DNA of 64,000 bases from Pseudoduganella sp. GTDB taxonomy: Bacteria > Pseudomonadota > Gammaproteobacteria > Burkholderiales > Burkholderiaceae_D. The notes under the pieces are model-generated. The model was not told where the DNA came from and did not search any database. It saw nothing but the letters and a program-made list of their open reading frames with translations. The stretch is from the NCBI GenBank assembly GCA_021323265.1, contig JAJTCO010000025.1, positions 1 to 64,000 of the forward strand, given 5' to 3'. Below are positions 9,164 through 20,990 of this stretch, in pieces (position 1 is the stretch's first letter; every line of letters begins with the position of its first letter). The position numbers and the translations under genes were made by a program.

Positions 9164-10096
9164 TTAACCCAGTTCCTTGACCAGTTGAGGGACAACCTCG
9201 AACAGGTCGCCCACGATGCCGTAGTCGGCAACGGAGAAGATTGGCGCTTCCGGATCCTTGTTGATGGCGACGATGGTCTTGGAGTCCTTCATGCCGGCCA
9301 GGTGCTGGATCGCGCCGGAGATGCCGACGGCGATGTACAGCGATGGCGCGACGATCTTGCCGGTCTGGCCAACCTGCCAGTCGTTCGGCACGAAGCCAGC
9401 GTCCACGGCGGCGCGCGACGCACCCATGGCGGCGTTCAGCTTGTCGGCCAGCGGCTCCAGGATCTTGAAGTTGTCGGCCGAGCCCATGCCGCGGCCACCG
9501 GACACGATGATCTTGGCGGCGGTCAGTTCCGGACGGTCCGACTTGGCCACTTCGCGGCCGACAAAGGCGGACTTGCCGAAATCGGCGGCGGCGGCCACGG
9601 TTTCCACGGTAGCGGAACCGCCTTCTGCGGCTGCGGAGTCGAAGCCGGTGGTGCGGACGGTGATGACCTTCACCTTGTCCGACGATTGCACGTAGGCGAT
9701 CGCGTTGCCGGCGTAGATCGGGCGCTCGAAGGTATCAGGCGCGTCGACCTTGGTGATTTCGGAGATCTGTGCCACGTCCAGCTTGGCGGCCACGCGCGGC
9801 AGGATGTTCTTGCCGTAGGCCGTTGCCGGCGCCAGGATGTGCGAGTAGGCGCCGGCGATCGCCAGGATCTGCTCGGAGACGTTTTCGGCCAGGCCGTCGG
9901 CGAAATGGGCTGCGTCGGCGTGCAGCACCTTGCTGACGCCGGCGATCTTGGCGGCTTCGGCGGCGGCGGCGCCGGCGTTGGAGCCTGCGACCAGCACGTG
10001 GACTTCGCCCGCGCACTTGGCGGCGGCGGTGACGGTATGGTGGGTGCTGCCCTTCAGGGATGCGTTGTCGTGTTCTGCGATGACGAGTGCGACCAT
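9164..10096 (-). CDS. etfA: Electron transfer flavoprotein subunit alpha
   Basis: The FAD-binding subunit of the ETF heterodimer, which accepts electrons from acyl-CoA dehydrogenases and reduces ETF:quinone oxidoreductase. Length 310 residues. The C-terminal FAD-binding domain shows SGGRGMG (about residue 197) and [19 protein letters not shown]. It lies 25 bp after etfB and 75 bp before the acyl-CoA dehydrogenase gene on the same strand. Confidence 0.97.
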   Translation of the reverse strand: MVALVIAEHDNASLKGSTHHTVTAAAKCAGEVHVLVAGSNAGAAAAEAAKIAGVSKVLHADAAHFADGLAENVSEQILAIAGAYSHILAPATAYGKNILPRVAAKLDVAQISEITKVDAPDTFERPIYAGNAIAYVQSSDKVKVITVRTTGFDSAAAEGGSATVETVAAAADFGKSAFVGREVAKSDRPELTAAKIIVSGGRGMGSADNFKILEPLADKLNAAMGASRAAVDAGFVPNDWQVGQTGKIVAPSLYIAVGISGAIQHLAGMKDSKTIVAINKDPEAPIFSVADYGIVGDLFEVVPQLVKELG

Positions 10097-10121
10097 GATT
10101 GAGTTCCTAGTGTTCGGTGAA

Positions 10122-10871
10122 TTAGATGACTTTTGCTTCGCTGCGCAGCTTGGACACCAGGGTCGCTACGTCAGGCACTTTGATGCCGGCGGAACGCTTG
10201 GCAGGCTCGGTCACTTTCAGGGTTTTCAGGCGCGGGGTCACGTCGACGCCCAGCGCTTCAGGGGTCACGGTCTCCAGCGGCTTTTTCTTCGCCTTCATGA
10301 TGTTCGGCAGCGTCACATAGCGCGGCTCGTTCAGGCGCAGGTCGGTGGTCACGATGGCGGGCAGTTGCAGCGCCACGGTTTCCAGGCCGCCGTCCACTTC
10401 GCGCGTCACGGTCACTTTGCCGTCGCCCAGTTCAACCTTGGAGGCGAAGGTAGCTTGCGGCCAGCCCAGCAGCGCAGCCAGCATCTGGCCGGTCTGGTTG
10501 GAGTCGTCGTCGATGGCCTGCTTGCCCAGGATGATCAGTTGCGGCTGCTCCTTGTCGGCCACGGCCTTGAGCAGCTTGGCCACGCCCAGCGGCTCCAGCT
10601 CGACGGCGGTCTCGATCAGGATGCCGCGGTCGGCGCCGATCGCCATGCCGGTGCGCAGGGTTTCCTGGCACTGGGCCACGCCGGCGGAAACGGCCACCAC
10701 CTCGGTCACTTTGCCCGCTTCTTTCAGGCGGGTCGCTTCTTCCAGCGCGATTTCATCGAACGGGTTCATCGACATCTTGACGTTGGCGATATCTACGCCA
10801 GTGCCGTCGGATTTGACGCGCACTTTCACGTTGTAGTCGACGACGCGCTTGACAGGTACCAGGACTTTCAT
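10122..10871 (-). CDS. etfB: Electron transfer flavoprotein subunit beta
   Basis: The AMP-binding partner of EtfA. It begins [20 protein letters not shown], a hallmark N-terminus, and runs 249 residues with the family motif [20 protein letters not shown] near residue 125. It is the first gene of the etfB-etfA-acd operon, and a TATAAT -10 box lies about 43 bp upstream. Confidence 0.97.
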   Translation of the reverse strand: MKVLVPVKRVVDYNVKVRVKSDGTGVDIANVKMSMNPFDEIALEEATRLKEAGKVTEVVAVSAGVAQCQETLRTGMAIGADRGILIETAVELEPLGVAKLLKAVADKEQPQLIILGKQAIDDDSNQTGQMLAALLGWPQATFASKVELGDGKVTVTREVDGGLETVALQLPAIVTTDLRLNEPRYVTLPNIMKAKKKPLETVTPEALGVDVTPRLKTLKVTEPAKRSAGIKVPDVATLVSKLRSEAKVI

Positions 10872-10913
10872 AGGTGTGCCTTTGAAAAAGTGATAAGTAA
10901 ATTAGTGGGCTAG

Positions 10914-10944
10914 ATTATATGGGAATTCGATCAGTCTTATCGAA
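10914..10944 (-). promoter_or_regulatory. Candidate etfB promoter
   Basis: A perfect TATAAT on the minus strand (10914-10919), with TTCGAT (10939-10944) 19 bp upstream as a weak -35. It lies between the tusA terminator and the etfB ATG. Confidence 0.45.
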
Positions 10945-10968
10945 TAAAAGCACGGTCGTGCGTTTTTT
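10944..10968 (-). terminator. Intrinsic terminator of tusA (works both ways)
   Basis: A 5-bp G/C-rich stem (10950-10954 with 10957-10961) is followed by TTTTATT on the minus strand and by GTTTTTT on the plus strand. It ends the tusA transcript before the etfB promoter. Confidence 0.6.
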
Positions 10969-11018
10969 AAGTACAATCCGGCGCCGAAAAATCAGCAACC
11001 GGAAGGATACCGCAAAAC

Positions 11019-11279
11019 TTACTTGCGGCGCATCAGGAAAGTGAATTCAGTGCCCTGCTGGACGTGCGACAACAACGCGTTGCCAGTCTGCTTGGCAAAA
11101 GCTTGGAAGTCCCGCACGGAACCCGGGTCGGTGGCCACGATTCGCAGGACCTGTCCGCTCTCCAACTCAGCCAAGGCTTTCTTGGCTTTGAGGATAGGCA
11201 GCGGGCAATTTAGCCCGCGGGCGTCGAGGTCCTTATGAAAATCCATGGTCTCGGACTCGAGAGTAAGAGTTTCGCTCAT
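11019..11279 (-). CDS. tusA: TusA family sulfurtransferase
   Basis: A small sulfur carrier of 86 residues. The family core DARGLNCPLPILKAKKAL contains the single active Cys followed by Pro (CPLP), which carries persulfide for tRNA thiolation or other sulfur transfer. The start is uncertain: ATG at 11279 is used; a TTG just before it or an ATG at 11246 (MDFHKDLDARG) are alternatives. It lies alone between alaS and etfB and has its own terminator. Whether it serves tRNA 2-thiolation or another pathway is not shown by its neighbours. Confidence 0.88.
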   Translation of the reverse strand: MSETLTLESETMDFHKDLDARGLNCPLPILKAKKALAELESGQVLRIVATDPGSVRDFQAFAKQTGNALLSHVQQGTEFTFLMRRK

Positions 11280-11394
11280 CAATATCTCGCTTCTGTACTA
11301 CTGATTTCCAACATACTACTCCAATTTCGCGCGTCTGACGCACTGCACCAAAATAGTTAATGTTGCGTTGCAAAATCACAACGACATTGCAATG

Positions 11395-11425
11395 TTGGAA
11401 AGGCCCGCCCTAGCGAGGGCGGGCC
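11395..11425 (-). terminator. Terminator after alaS
   Basis: A perfect 10-bp GC-rich stem (11402-11411 with 11416-11425, loop AGCG) lies ten bases past the alaS stop. A short TTTCC tract follows on the minus strand. Confidence 0.65.
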
Positions 11426-11435
11426 GCAGCAGCCT

Positions 11436-14048
<2,613 letters not shown>

Positions 14049-14128
14049 GTCGTAAAAGGGAAGGTTGCAGGCTGGTGCAAAGGGTTGATTATACGTGAAG
14101 CGCCCGCCGTTGCGGTGGGCGGGGGCCT

Positions 14129-14890
14129 CTAGGCCCGCTCGGCGAAGTCCGGCCCGATCAGGTCGATGCGGTCGGTGCAGAAGCCATCCACGCCCCAGGC
14201 CAGGATTTCCCGCGCCCGCTCCGGCGTGTTGACGGTATAGCAAAACAGCCCGCAGCCGGCCGCCTTCACCGCCCGCGACAGTTCCGGCGTCAGGTACTTG
14301 TGGTTGGTGTGCACCGCCTGCGCGCCCAGTTCGCGCGCCGTGCGTTCCCAATCCGCCGGGATCTTATCGAACAGGCAAGCGCGCGGCAGGTCGGGCGCCG
14401 CGTCGCGCGCCGCCGCCAGGGCCGCCATGCTGAAGGACGACAGCAAAGGCAGCTGCGCCGGGTCGCCCGCCGCCACCTCCGCCGCGAAACGGGCGCGCGC
14501 CGTGTGCGCCACCCAGCGGCCGGTTTCCACTTCCTGCCCCTCGGCCGGCTTGATCTCGATATTCATCCAGATCCGGTGTTCCTTGCAGTAGTCCACCCAC
14601 TCCAGGAACAGCGGTACCGGCTCGCCGCGGAACTGCGGCGCGAACCAGCGCCCGGCATCCATCTTCGCCAGTTCGGCGGCCGTGAAATTGGGGACGTAAC
14701 CGTCGCCATAGATCGTGCGCCCGAAATGCGGATCGTGCATGACCACGCCGATGCCGTCGGACGACAGCATGACGTCGAATTCCACCGCGTGAAAGCCATA
14801 CGCCAGGCCGGCGCGCAAGCCGGCAATGGTGTTCTCCGGCGCCAGCGTGCCGCCACCGCGATGCGCAACGATTTTAGGGTATGGCCACAT
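14129..14890 (-). CDS. ugpQ: Glycerophosphodiester phosphodiesterase
   Basis: A cytoplasmic GDPD-family enzyme of 253 residues that hydrolyses glycerophosphodiesters to glycerol-3-phosphate and an alcohol. The signature [13 protein letters not shown] (about residue 9) is followed by [17 protein letters not shown], which supplies the metal and acid-base residues. The C-terminal [19 protein letters not shown] also fits. No signal peptide is present, as in UgpQ. It lies 80 bp upstream of alaS on the same strand and is divergent from the CoA-transferase gene. Confidence 0.93.
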   Translation of the reverse strand: MWPYPKIVAHRGGGTLAPENTIAGLRAGLAYGFHAVEFDVMLSSDGIGVVMHDPHFGRTIYGDGYVPNFTAAELAKMDAGRWFAPQFRGEPVPLFLEWVDYCKEHRIWMNIEIKPAEGQEVETGRWVAHTARARFAAEVAAGDPAQLPLLSSFSMAALAAARDAAPDLPRACLFDKIPADWERTARELGAQAVHTNHKYLTPELSRAVKAAGCGLFCYTVNTPERAREILAWGVDGFCTDRIDLIGPDFAERA

Positions 14891-14916
14891 GGATTAAGAC
14901 ACTAACACGGTTGGAT

Positions 14917-14931
14917 GCGTTAAGCTAACGC
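14917..14931. promoter_or_regulatory. Inverted repeat in the ugpQ/CoA-transferase divergent region
   Basis: GCGTTAAGCTAACGC is a perfect 6-bp inverted repeat around AGC, located 26 bp upstream of ugpQ and 28 bp upstream of the CoA-transferase gene. It could be an operator for either gene. Confidence 0.3.
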
Positions 14932-14959
14932 TCCCTGAAAACAGTAGGAAGAAGACAAC

Positions 14960-16186
14960 ATGACCCCGAAGGCCCTTGGACACATCCGCGTACTGGACTT
15001 AAGCCGCGTATTGGCCGGCCCCTGGTGCTCGCAGAACCTGGCCGACCTGGGCGCGGACGTGATCAAGATCGAACGCCCGGGCGCCGGCGACGACACGCGC
15101 GCCTGGGGCCCACCCTACGCCAAGGATGCCGCAGGGCGCGACACCACCGAAGCTGCCTACTACCTGTCCGCCAACCGCGGCAAGCGCTCGGTCACGGTGG
15201 ACATTTCCAAGCCCGAGGGCCAGGCCCTGATCCGCGAACTGGCGCAGCACGCCGACGTCGTGCTGGAAAACTACAAGGTCGGCCAGCTGAAAAAGTACGG
15301 CCTCGACTACGACTCCCTGAAAGCCATCAAGCCCGACCTGGTGTACTGCTCCGTGACCGGCTTCGGCCAGGACGGCCCGTACGCCCACCGCGCCGGCTAC
15401 GACTTCCTGATCCAGGGCATGGGCGGGCTGATGTCCGTGACCGGCGAGCGTGACGACCTGCCCGGCGGCGGTCCGCAAAAGGCCGGCGTGGCGCTGACCG
15501 ACCTGATGACCGGCATGTACGCCACCATCGCCATCCTGGCCGCCCTCACCCACCGCGACCGCACGGGCGAAGGGCAGTACATCGACATGGCCCTGCTGGA
15601 CGTGCAGGTGGCGATGCTGGCCAACATGGGCTCCAACTACCTGAACAGCGGCAAGGCGCCCAAGCGCTGGGGCAACGCCCACGCCAACATCGTTCCCTAC
15701 CAGACCTTTGCCTGCGCCGACGGCTACATCATCGTCGCCACCGGCAACGACGGCCAGTACCAGAAGTTCGTCGAAACGGGCGGCCGCCCCGACCTCGCCA
15801 CGCACGAACGCTACGCCACCAATCCCCTGCGCGTGCAAAACCGCGACGAGCTGGTGCCGATCCTGGCCGAGATGGTCAAACAGCAGCCGCGCGACTGGTG
15901 GATCGAACGCCTGGAGGCCGTCGGCGTGCCATGCGGCCCGATCAACGACCTGCACGACGTGTTCCAGAACCCGCAAGTGCAGGCGCGCGGCCTGGTGATG
16001 GAAGCGCCGCACCCCACGGCCGGCAAGGTCAAGCTGGTGCGCAGCCCGATGCGCCTGAGCGCCAGCCCGGCCGAGACGCAGGTCGCCCCGCCCCTGCTGG
16101 GCCAGCACACCGACGAAGTGCTGCGCGACGTGCTCGGCCACAGCGACGCCGACATCGCCCGCCTGCGCAGCCAGGGCGTCCTCTAA
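14960..16186 (+). CDS. CaiB/BaiF family CoA-transferase
   Basis: A family III CoA-transferase of 408 residues that moves CoA between carboxylic acids. The N-terminus GHIRVLDLSRVLAGPWCSQN and VIKIERPGAGDDTR are classic. The Asp nucleophile context is KAGVALTDLMTGMYA (about residue 178). An AGGAAGAAG Shine-Dalgarno precedes the ATG. It appears to be a single-gene unit, so the acid substrate cannot be inferred. A dispersed repeat follows the stop. Confidence 0.92.
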   Translation: MTPKALGHIRVLDLSRVLAGPWCSQNLADLGADVIKIERPGAGDDTRAWGPPYAKDAAGRDTTEAAYYLSANRGKRSVTVDISKPEGQALIRELAQHADVVLENYKVGQLKKYGLDYDSLKAIKPDLVYCSVTGFGQDGPYAHRAGYDFLIQGMGGLMSVTGERDDLPGGGPQKAGVALTDLMTGMYATIAILAALTHRDRTGEGQYIDMALLDVQVAMLANMGSNYLNSGKAPKRWGNAHANIVPYQTFACADGYIIVATGNDGQYQKFVETGGRPDLATHERYATNPLRVQNRDELVPILAEMVKQQPRDWWIERLEAVGVPCGPINDLHDVFQNPQVQARGLVMEAPHPTAGKVKLVRSPMRLSASPAETQVAPPLLGQHTDEVLRDVLGHSDADIARLRSQGVL

Positions 16187-16197
16187 CGACCGCCCAG

Positions 16198-16240
16198 CCC
16201 GTGTCCACCTTGGGGTCAGCCCCTTTGGTGGACACGGGCG
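16198..16240. repeat. Dispersed palindromic repeat, copy 2 (inverted)
   Basis: The reverse complement of the element at 2261-2300, with only a few changes. Here the dyad is longer, with CCCGTGTCCACC and GGTGGACACGGG as arms. It lies between the CoA-transferase gene and the convergent small hypothetical gene. Confidence 0.7.
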
Positions 16241-16255
16241 CGGCCGCTCGCCAGC

Positions 16256-16585
16256 TCAGTGCAGGTGCTGCTTGAAGTCGAACAGTTCGCGGTGCATGTG
16301 GTTGACGGCGGCTTTCATCTCAGGCGTCACCTGCATGCGCTCGCTGGCACAGACCCGGCGCGCGCGGGCGCCAAGCAGTTCCATGTCGCTCACCAGCTTG
16401 GGCACGTTGGCGTAGTCTTCGCTCACCAGCATTTCGCTGATGTCGTCGGAACGGCGGTCCAGCTTCTGGATCGTCTCGCGCAGCTCACCGGTCAGGTGCC
16501 GCTCCGCCGATAAGGTGCGCGCGGCCTGGCTGACCGCCCATTGAACATTGCTGAGCCTGGTACGAATTTCCCTGTCGTGCATCAT
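16256..16585 (-). CDS. Hypothetical protein, helical, 109 residues
   Basis: Not recognised. The sequence is hydrophilic and predicted helical, with no signal peptide or membrane segment. It starts MMHDREIRTRLSNVQWAVSQ and ends in a His-rich tail (MHRELFDFKQHLH). AAGGAG lies six bases before the ATG at 16585, so the start is well supported. Its single-gene layout beside an MFS exporter gives no functional clue. Confidence 0.7.
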   Translation of the reverse strand: MMHDREIRTRLSNVQWAVSQAARTLSAERHLTGELRETIQKLDRRSDDISEMLVSEDYANVPKLVSDMELLGARARRVCASERMQVTPEMKAAVNHMHRELFDFKQHLH

Positions 16586-16658
16586 GATCGTCTCCTTGGT
16601 TGAAACGGCACCGAGCGTGCCGGTCCGACTTGGAGTGCATTGACGCAAGGCGGTTCAG

Positions 16659-17861
16659 TCAGCCTGCCTCGGCTTTGATCTGGCTCAACATTGGTGCAAT
16701 TGGCGTCAACCGCCGCAGGTGCAACGCAATGGCCAGCGCGCCCAGCAGGCAGCTGCCCAATAGCGCGACGACCCCGCCCCAGCCGGCGTGCGCCCACAGC
16801 ACGCCGGTGGCCCAGCCGATGACGCTGGCGCCCAGGTAATAGAAAAACAGGTACAGGGCCGAGGCCAGCGCCGGCGCCCCGCGCGCCCGGCGGCCGACCC
16901 AGCTGCTGGTCATCGAGTGTGCGGCAAAGAAGGCGAAGGTGTACAAGGCCATGCCAAGCAGCACCAGCGGCAGCGCGCGCGACAAGGTCAGCGCCAGTCC
17001 CGCCAGCATGGCGGCGACCACCAGCCACAGCACGCCGCGCCGGCCATGGCGGTCGGCCATCTTGCCGGCCCAGACGGAACTGTAGATCCCCAGCAGGTAC
17101 AACAGGGAAATGCCGCCGACCAGGCTTTGCCGTAGCGAAAACGGGGCCGCCAGCAGGCGGTAGCCGATGTAGTTGTAGGCGCTCACCATGCACCCCATCA
17201 ACAGGAAGGCCAGCGCGAAAAGCCACGGCAGGCCGGCATCGCTGCAATGGCGGCGCATGGCGTGCGGCAGGTCGCGCCAGCGGCCGGCGCCGGCACGGAA
17301 GCGGCGCGACACCGGCAGGCTGCGCCAGAACTCCAGCGCCGCCAGCAGGCCGGCCAGGCCCAGCACCACCAGCGCCGCGCGCCACGAATAGAAGTCGCTC
17401 AGCACCGAGCCCAGCATGCGCCCCACCATGCCGCCGCACGCGCTGCCACTGATGTACAAGCCCATCGCCAGGCCCAGCCCATCCGCGTCGATCTCTTCGC
17501 CGAGGTAGGCCATGGCCACGGCGGGCATGCCGCCCAGGGCCACGCCCAGCAGGGCGCGCGCCAGCAGCAGCTGGCCGAAGCTGCCGGCCAGCGCGCACAA
17601 CACCGTCATCAAGGCGGCCACCGCAAGCGCGCCCACCATCAGCGGCTTGCGTCCGAAGCGGTCGGACAAGGCGCTGGAGGCGACCAGCGACACGGCCATG
17701 GCGGCCGTGGAAATCGACAGCGACAGGCTGCCCTGCGCCGCCGTCAGCGCGAATTCCCGGGACAGCAGCGGCAACAGGGGCTGCACGACGTACAGCAGCG
17801 CGAAGCCGGAAAAACCGCCGAGGAACATGGCGCGGTTGGTGGGGTGGCGGAGGGCTCTCAT
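16659..17861 (-). CDS. MFS transporter, YnfM-like
   Basis: A 12-helix major facilitator of 400 residues. The family motif between helices 2 and 3 appears as SDRFGRKPLMVGAL (about residue 65), and ARALLGVALGGMPAVAMAYLG lies in helix 4. Overall it resembles the YnfM group of putative drug or arabinose exporters. It is divergently paired with a LysR regulator across 73 bp, the same arrangement as ynfM/ynfL in enterics, so that regulator probably controls it. The substrate is unknown. Confidence 0.88.
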   Translation of the reverse strand: MRALRHPTNRAMFLGGFSGFALLYVVQPLLPLLSREFALTAAQGSLSLSISTAAMAVSLVASSALSDRFGRKPLMVGALAVAALMTVLCALAGSFGQLLLARALLGVALGGMPAVAMAYLGEEIDADGLGLAMGLYISGSACGGMVGRMLGSVLSDFYSWRAALVVLGLAGLLAALEFWRSLPVSRRFRAGAGRWRDLPHAMRRHCSDAGLPWLFALAFLLMGCMVSAYNYIGYRLLAAPFSLRQSLVGGISLLYLLGIYSSVWAGKMADRHGRRGVLWLVVAAMLAGLALTLSRALPLVLLGMALYTFAFFAAHSMTSSWVGRRARGAPALASALYLFFYYLGASVIGWATGVLWAHAGWGGVVALLGSCLLGALAIALHLRRLTPIAPMLSQIKAEAG

Positions 17862-17879
17862 GGTGGACCCATCTTAGGA

Positions 17880-17908
17880 TTGCCCTGTAATACAGTCCAA
17901 TATATATT
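17880..17908 (+). promoter_or_regulatory. Promoter of the LysR gene in the divergent region
   Basis: TTGCCC (17880-17885) and TATATT (17903-17908) are 17 bp apart, giving a predicted start near 17915, about 20 bp before the gene. The AT-rich 73-bp region must also hold the MFS promoter and regulator sites. Confidence 0.45.
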
Positions 17909-17934
17909 TGAGGCGTTATTAATCGCTTCTAAAT

Positions 17935-18822
17935 ATGATGGAACTGCGTCACCTGCGCTATTTCGTGGCCGTGGCCGAGGAGCTGAGCTTCACGCGGGCC
18001 GCGGCGCGCCTGCACATCGGCCAGCCGCCCCTGTCCCAGCAAATTCAGGCGCTGGAAGCCGAGGTGGGCGCGCGCCTGTTCGAGCGCAGCAAGCGCTGGG
18101 TGCGGCTGACGCAGGCGGGCAAGCTGTTCCTGACCGACGCGCGCGCCATCCTGGCGCAGGCGGAGCAGGCGGCGCAGCGGGCGCGCCGGGCGCAGCACGG
18201 CGAGGCGGGCGAACTGCGGGTGGGCTTCACCTTTTCCACGCCCTTCACGCCGCTGTTTGCGCGTACCATCCGGCGCTACCGCCAGCTCTATCCCGACGTC
18301 GCGCTCACCCTGCATGAAATGACCACGCTGCACCAGCTCGATGCGATCGAAGCGCGCAAGCTGGACCTGGGATTCGTGCGCCCGCCGGAAGTGGCACTGC
18401 CGCAGCAGCTCTCGCTGACGACGCTGCGACGCGATCCCCTGCTGCTGGTACTGGCCAGCGACTCGCCATTGGCGCGCAAGCGCAAGGTGAAGGTGGCGGA
18501 CCTGGCGCACCTGCCGTGGGTCATGTATCCGCCCGCGTCAGGCGTCGGCATCAACCATGCGATCCTGGGCATGTGCCGCGCGGCGGGCTTCGTGCCGCAG
18601 GTGGCAATGGAGGCGGGAGAGGCCGCCACCATCATTGGCCTGGTGGCGGCGGGGATCGGGGTGTCGGTGCTGCCCTCCCCCTTCAACTCCATCCATCTGG
18701 AAGGCGTTGTCTATCGGCCGCTCGACGATGAGGGCGCACTGGCTTCGCTGCAGCTGGCCCAGCGCAAGGACGACAACAGCCCGCTGGTGGAGGCGTTCAT
18801 GCGCATTGCGCTGGAGGATTAG
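17935..18822 (+). CDS. LysR family transcriptional regulator
   Basis: A 295-residue LysR protein. The winged HTH is at residues 1-60 (HLRYFVAVAEELSFTRAAAR and QPPLSQQIQALE) and the effector-binding fold is at about 90-290. The divergent MFS exporter gene is the likely target. Start at ATG 17935; the next codon is also ATG. Its TAG overlaps the TAA of the convergent hypothetical gene. The inducer is unknown. Confidence 0.92.
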   Translation: MMELRHLRYFVAVAEELSFTRAAARLHIGQPPLSQQIQALEAEVGARLFERSKRWVRLTQAGKLFLTDARAILAQAEQAAQRARRAQHGEAGELRVGFTFSTPFTPLFARTIRRYRQLYPDVALTLHEMTTLHQLDAIEARKLDLGFVRPPEVALPQQLSLTTLRRDPLLLVLASDSPLARKRKVKVADLAHLPWVMYPPASGVGINHAILGMCRAAGFVPQVAMEAGEAATIIGLVAAGIGVSVLPSPFNSIHLEGVVYRPLDDEGALASLQLAQRKDDNSPLVEAFMRIALED

Positions 18823-19691
18823 TCGTAATCCGCGTCGAGCTCGGAGCCGGCGTAGTTTTCCAGCTCGGTCCACAGGGTCTTCATGGCAAAGCGCCCGGGC
18901 AACTTGTGCAGCACGGTGCAGGTGCGGCGATACAGTTCGATGCGGTTCAGCAGCACCGGGCGGTGCTGCTCGGGCACGGCGGCAACCAGGGCGGCAAGGC
19001 CGGCCTCGTAGTCCGGCTTTGCCTTGCGCACGGCCTTCACGAAGCGTTCGAACTCCTTCTGCCCGGTGCGCGCCACGATGCGCCCGCCGCCCTCCACCGC
19101 AAAGATGATCGCCAGTGCGATCACCCCTTCGGCGTTGAGGTCCGGATCCTTGATGGCGCCGTCCGCGTTATGGCGGCGCAGCCAGTTGGCCAGCCGCACC
19201 ACGGCCTGCACTTCCTGCCGCTGCTTGAACTGGGCCTGGTACTTGGCAGGACCGTCCCAGTTGGCGCCCGGCTCGGTAAAGCAGATGTCGAAGAACAGGT
19301 CGCGCAGGCGGCGCTGCGCATAGGTCGGGTCGTTGTCGTATTCACCGATCAAGGTGTCTTCCGGCATCGCCGCCAGGTCCTTCAACTGGCGGAAGCCCGC
19401 CTGGAAGGCCAGCTCGGCGCCCTGCTCCACCAGGATGTCCAGCGCCAGCTCGTCGGAATCGACGGTCAGCAGTTGCTCCAGGCCCAGCGAGACGCCGCCC
19501 ACGGTCAGGTTGACCGCGCGCTGGATGCCGTCGGCCGTGCGGTTGTTGGTGAACTTGTCCGCCACCATGGCCGTGATGCCGCTCAACTCCTCGGCCAGCA
19601 CGAGCGCCGCGTCTTCGCGTTCGTCGCCCGGCAACAGCTTGATGGCGCGCGTCAGGCGCGGCAGGCTTTCTTTGACGAGTGCGGGCAGCAT
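18819..19691 (-). CDS. Hypothetical protein C of the J-domain operon
   Basis: Not recognised. A 290-residue soluble protein, last of four minus-strand genes. It begins MLPALVKESLPRLTRAIKLL. Notable parts are helical repeats, a central region with DNDPTYAQRRLRDLFFDICF and an acidic C-terminus ending ELDADYD. No signal peptide or membrane segment is seen. Its ATG shares one base with the preceding gene's stop, so the two are translationally coupled. Its role probably ties to the J-domain protein heading the operon. Confidence 0.8.
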   Translation of the reverse strand: MLPALVKESLPRLTRAIKLLPGDEREDAALVLAEELSGITAMVADKFTNNRTADGIQRAVNLTVGGVSLGLEQLLTVDSDELALDILVEQGAELAFQAGFRQLKDLAAMPEDTLIGEYDNDPTYAQRRLRDLFFDICFTEPGANWDGPAKYQAQFKQRQEVQAVVRLANWLRRHNADGAIKDPDLNAEGVIALAIIFAVEGGGRIVARTGQKEFERFVKAVRKAKPDYEAGLAALVAAVPEQHRPVLLNRIELYRRTCTVLHKLPGRFAMKTLWTELENYAGSELDADYD

Positions 19692-20467
19692 CAGCCGAAG
19701 ATCCCCGTGCCGATCGAGCGACGCACGCGTTCGCGGCCGCTGCCGCTGCGGGTGGTCGGCACTTGCTTGCGCAGGCGGTACAGCAGTTCCTTGGTGGAGC
19801 GTTGCAGGTGCTCGGGCTCCGCGTCCGGATCGTCGCTGAACTCGGCGTCGGCCAGGTCGGCGCTGTGGCGGAATTCCGGGAACAGTTCGAACAGCGCACG
19901 GTCCCAGCCGTCCTCGTTGGCCTGCGCCAGCGCGACGGCGACCGGGACCACGTCATTGTCGGACGAGGTCTGGCCGGTCAGGTAGGCGCCCTTGGAGATG
20001 ACTTCGCCCGCCACCTCCAGCACTTCCTTCGGCGCCAGCGAGAACAGGATGGCAAAGGCGGTGCAGCCCCAGTCCGTGGCCGAGGCTTCCTTCAGCAGCT
20101 CGGCGCGGCGTTCTTCGTCTTCGGTGCCGAAGATCACGCCGTGCATGTGCGCGAACAGCGATTCGGCGACGCGCTCGGGGTCGTCCTCGATCATGTCGTC
20201 CGGCCAGGTGGCGGCGATGTAGGCCAGGCTCTCGGCCCACTGCTTGGGCGGCACCAGCAGCGTCGCCAGCGACAGCTTGCCGCCGTCGAAGCCGGACATG
20301 TGCAGCGCCGTCACGTGCGGCGGCAGCTCCTGCAGCACTTCGATCACGGCCAGGTCGCCGTGCGTGTCGGCTGCTTCGGCAAAGGCGCGTTCGGCATGCT
20401 CCAGGGAGCCGGCCAGCACCAGTTCGGTGACCTGCTTGCGGATGGCTGGCAGATTCTTGTCGGACAT
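19691..20467 (-). CDS. Hypothetical protein B of the J-domain operon
   Basis: Not recognised. A 258-residue soluble protein with predominantly helical, HEAT-like character (ADTHGDLAVIEVLQELPPHV), an acidic middle and a basic Arg-rich C-terminus (SGSGRERVRRSIGTGIFG). It starts three bases after protein A ends and overlaps protein C by one base. The tight packing suggests the three proteins are made in fixed ratio and may form a complex. Confidence 0.8.
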   Translation of the reverse strand: MSDKNLPAIRKQVTELVLAGSLEHAERAFAEAADTHGDLAVIEVLQELPPHVTALHMSGFDGGKLSLATLLVPPKQWAESLAYIAATWPDDMIEDDPERVAESLFAHMHGVIFGTEDEERRAELLKEASATDWGCTAFAILFSLAPKEVLEVAGEVISKGAYLTGQTSSDNDVVPVAVALAQANEDGWDRALFELFPEFRHSADLADAEFSDDPDAEPEHLQRSTKELLYRLRKQVPTTRSGSGRERVRRSIGTGIFG

Positions 20468-20470
20468 AGC

Positions 20471-20971
20471 TTAATCCTCCTGCTGGTCAAAGATGCCGGT
20501 GAAGTCGTCGGTGGCGACATCATCCGCGTAATCGTCTTCATCGTCGCCTTCGTCGCCTTCGGCCAGGCGTTCGAGCGAAGTGTCCTCGTCGTCCCACATG
20601 CGCGGATGCTTGTGCAGCAGCGCCGTGATGATGGCCTGGCGCGCCAGGTCCGGGTGATTCTCTTCCAGCGCTTCCAGCAGGCCGGCGGCTTTCGGGCAGC
20701 TGGCCGCGCCAAACACGCGCGCCGGGTCGCCGTACTCGAAGTCCTCGGCATCGGCCAGGGCGGCCTTCGGGTCGTGGAATTCGATCACGTCCACCAGCGC
20801 AAAGGCCATCATGTTCAGGTCATCGATGCCGCCGCCGTTGAGGTATTCGGTGCGCAGGGCGTCGACCATTTTCTTGTAGTTCTTGTGGTCAGGCGGATCG
20901 CCGAGGATGCCCTCGATCTGCCCTTCCAGTTCGCGCGCCTGATAGGCGAACTCTGGGTGTACTTTTCTCAT
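20471..20971 (-). CDS. Hypothetical protein A of the J-domain operon
   Basis: Not recognised. A 166-residue acidic protein. The N-terminal part (MRKVHPEFAYQARELEGQIE) is helical and the C-terminus is very acidic, with a run of Glu and Asp near residues 138-155 (EGDEGDDEDDYADD). It lies 19 bp downstream of the J-domain gene. An acidic tail of this kind is common in proteins that bind basic partners; here protein B has a basic tail, which is suggestive only. Confidence 0.8.
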   Translation of the reverse strand: MRKVHPEFAYQARELEGQIEGILGDPPDHKNYKKMVDALRTEYLNGGGIDDLNMMAFALVDVIEFHDPKAALADAEDFEYGDPARVFGAASCPKAAGLLEALEENHPDLARQAIITALLHKHPRMWDDEDTSLERLAEGDEGDDEDDYADDVATDDFTGIFDQQED

Positions 20972-20990
20972 TTGCTGCTACTTTCCTGGT

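Noticed and set aside
14049-14351. N-terminal extension of AlaS
   Set aside because: The extra 100 codons have no AlaS similarity and overlap ugpQ on another frame; [10 protein letters not shown] is the conserved start.
14999-16141. Long open frame opposite the CoA-transferase gene
   Set aside because: A shadow frame with no recognisable domain; the sense strand has clear family motifs and a Shine-Dalgarno.
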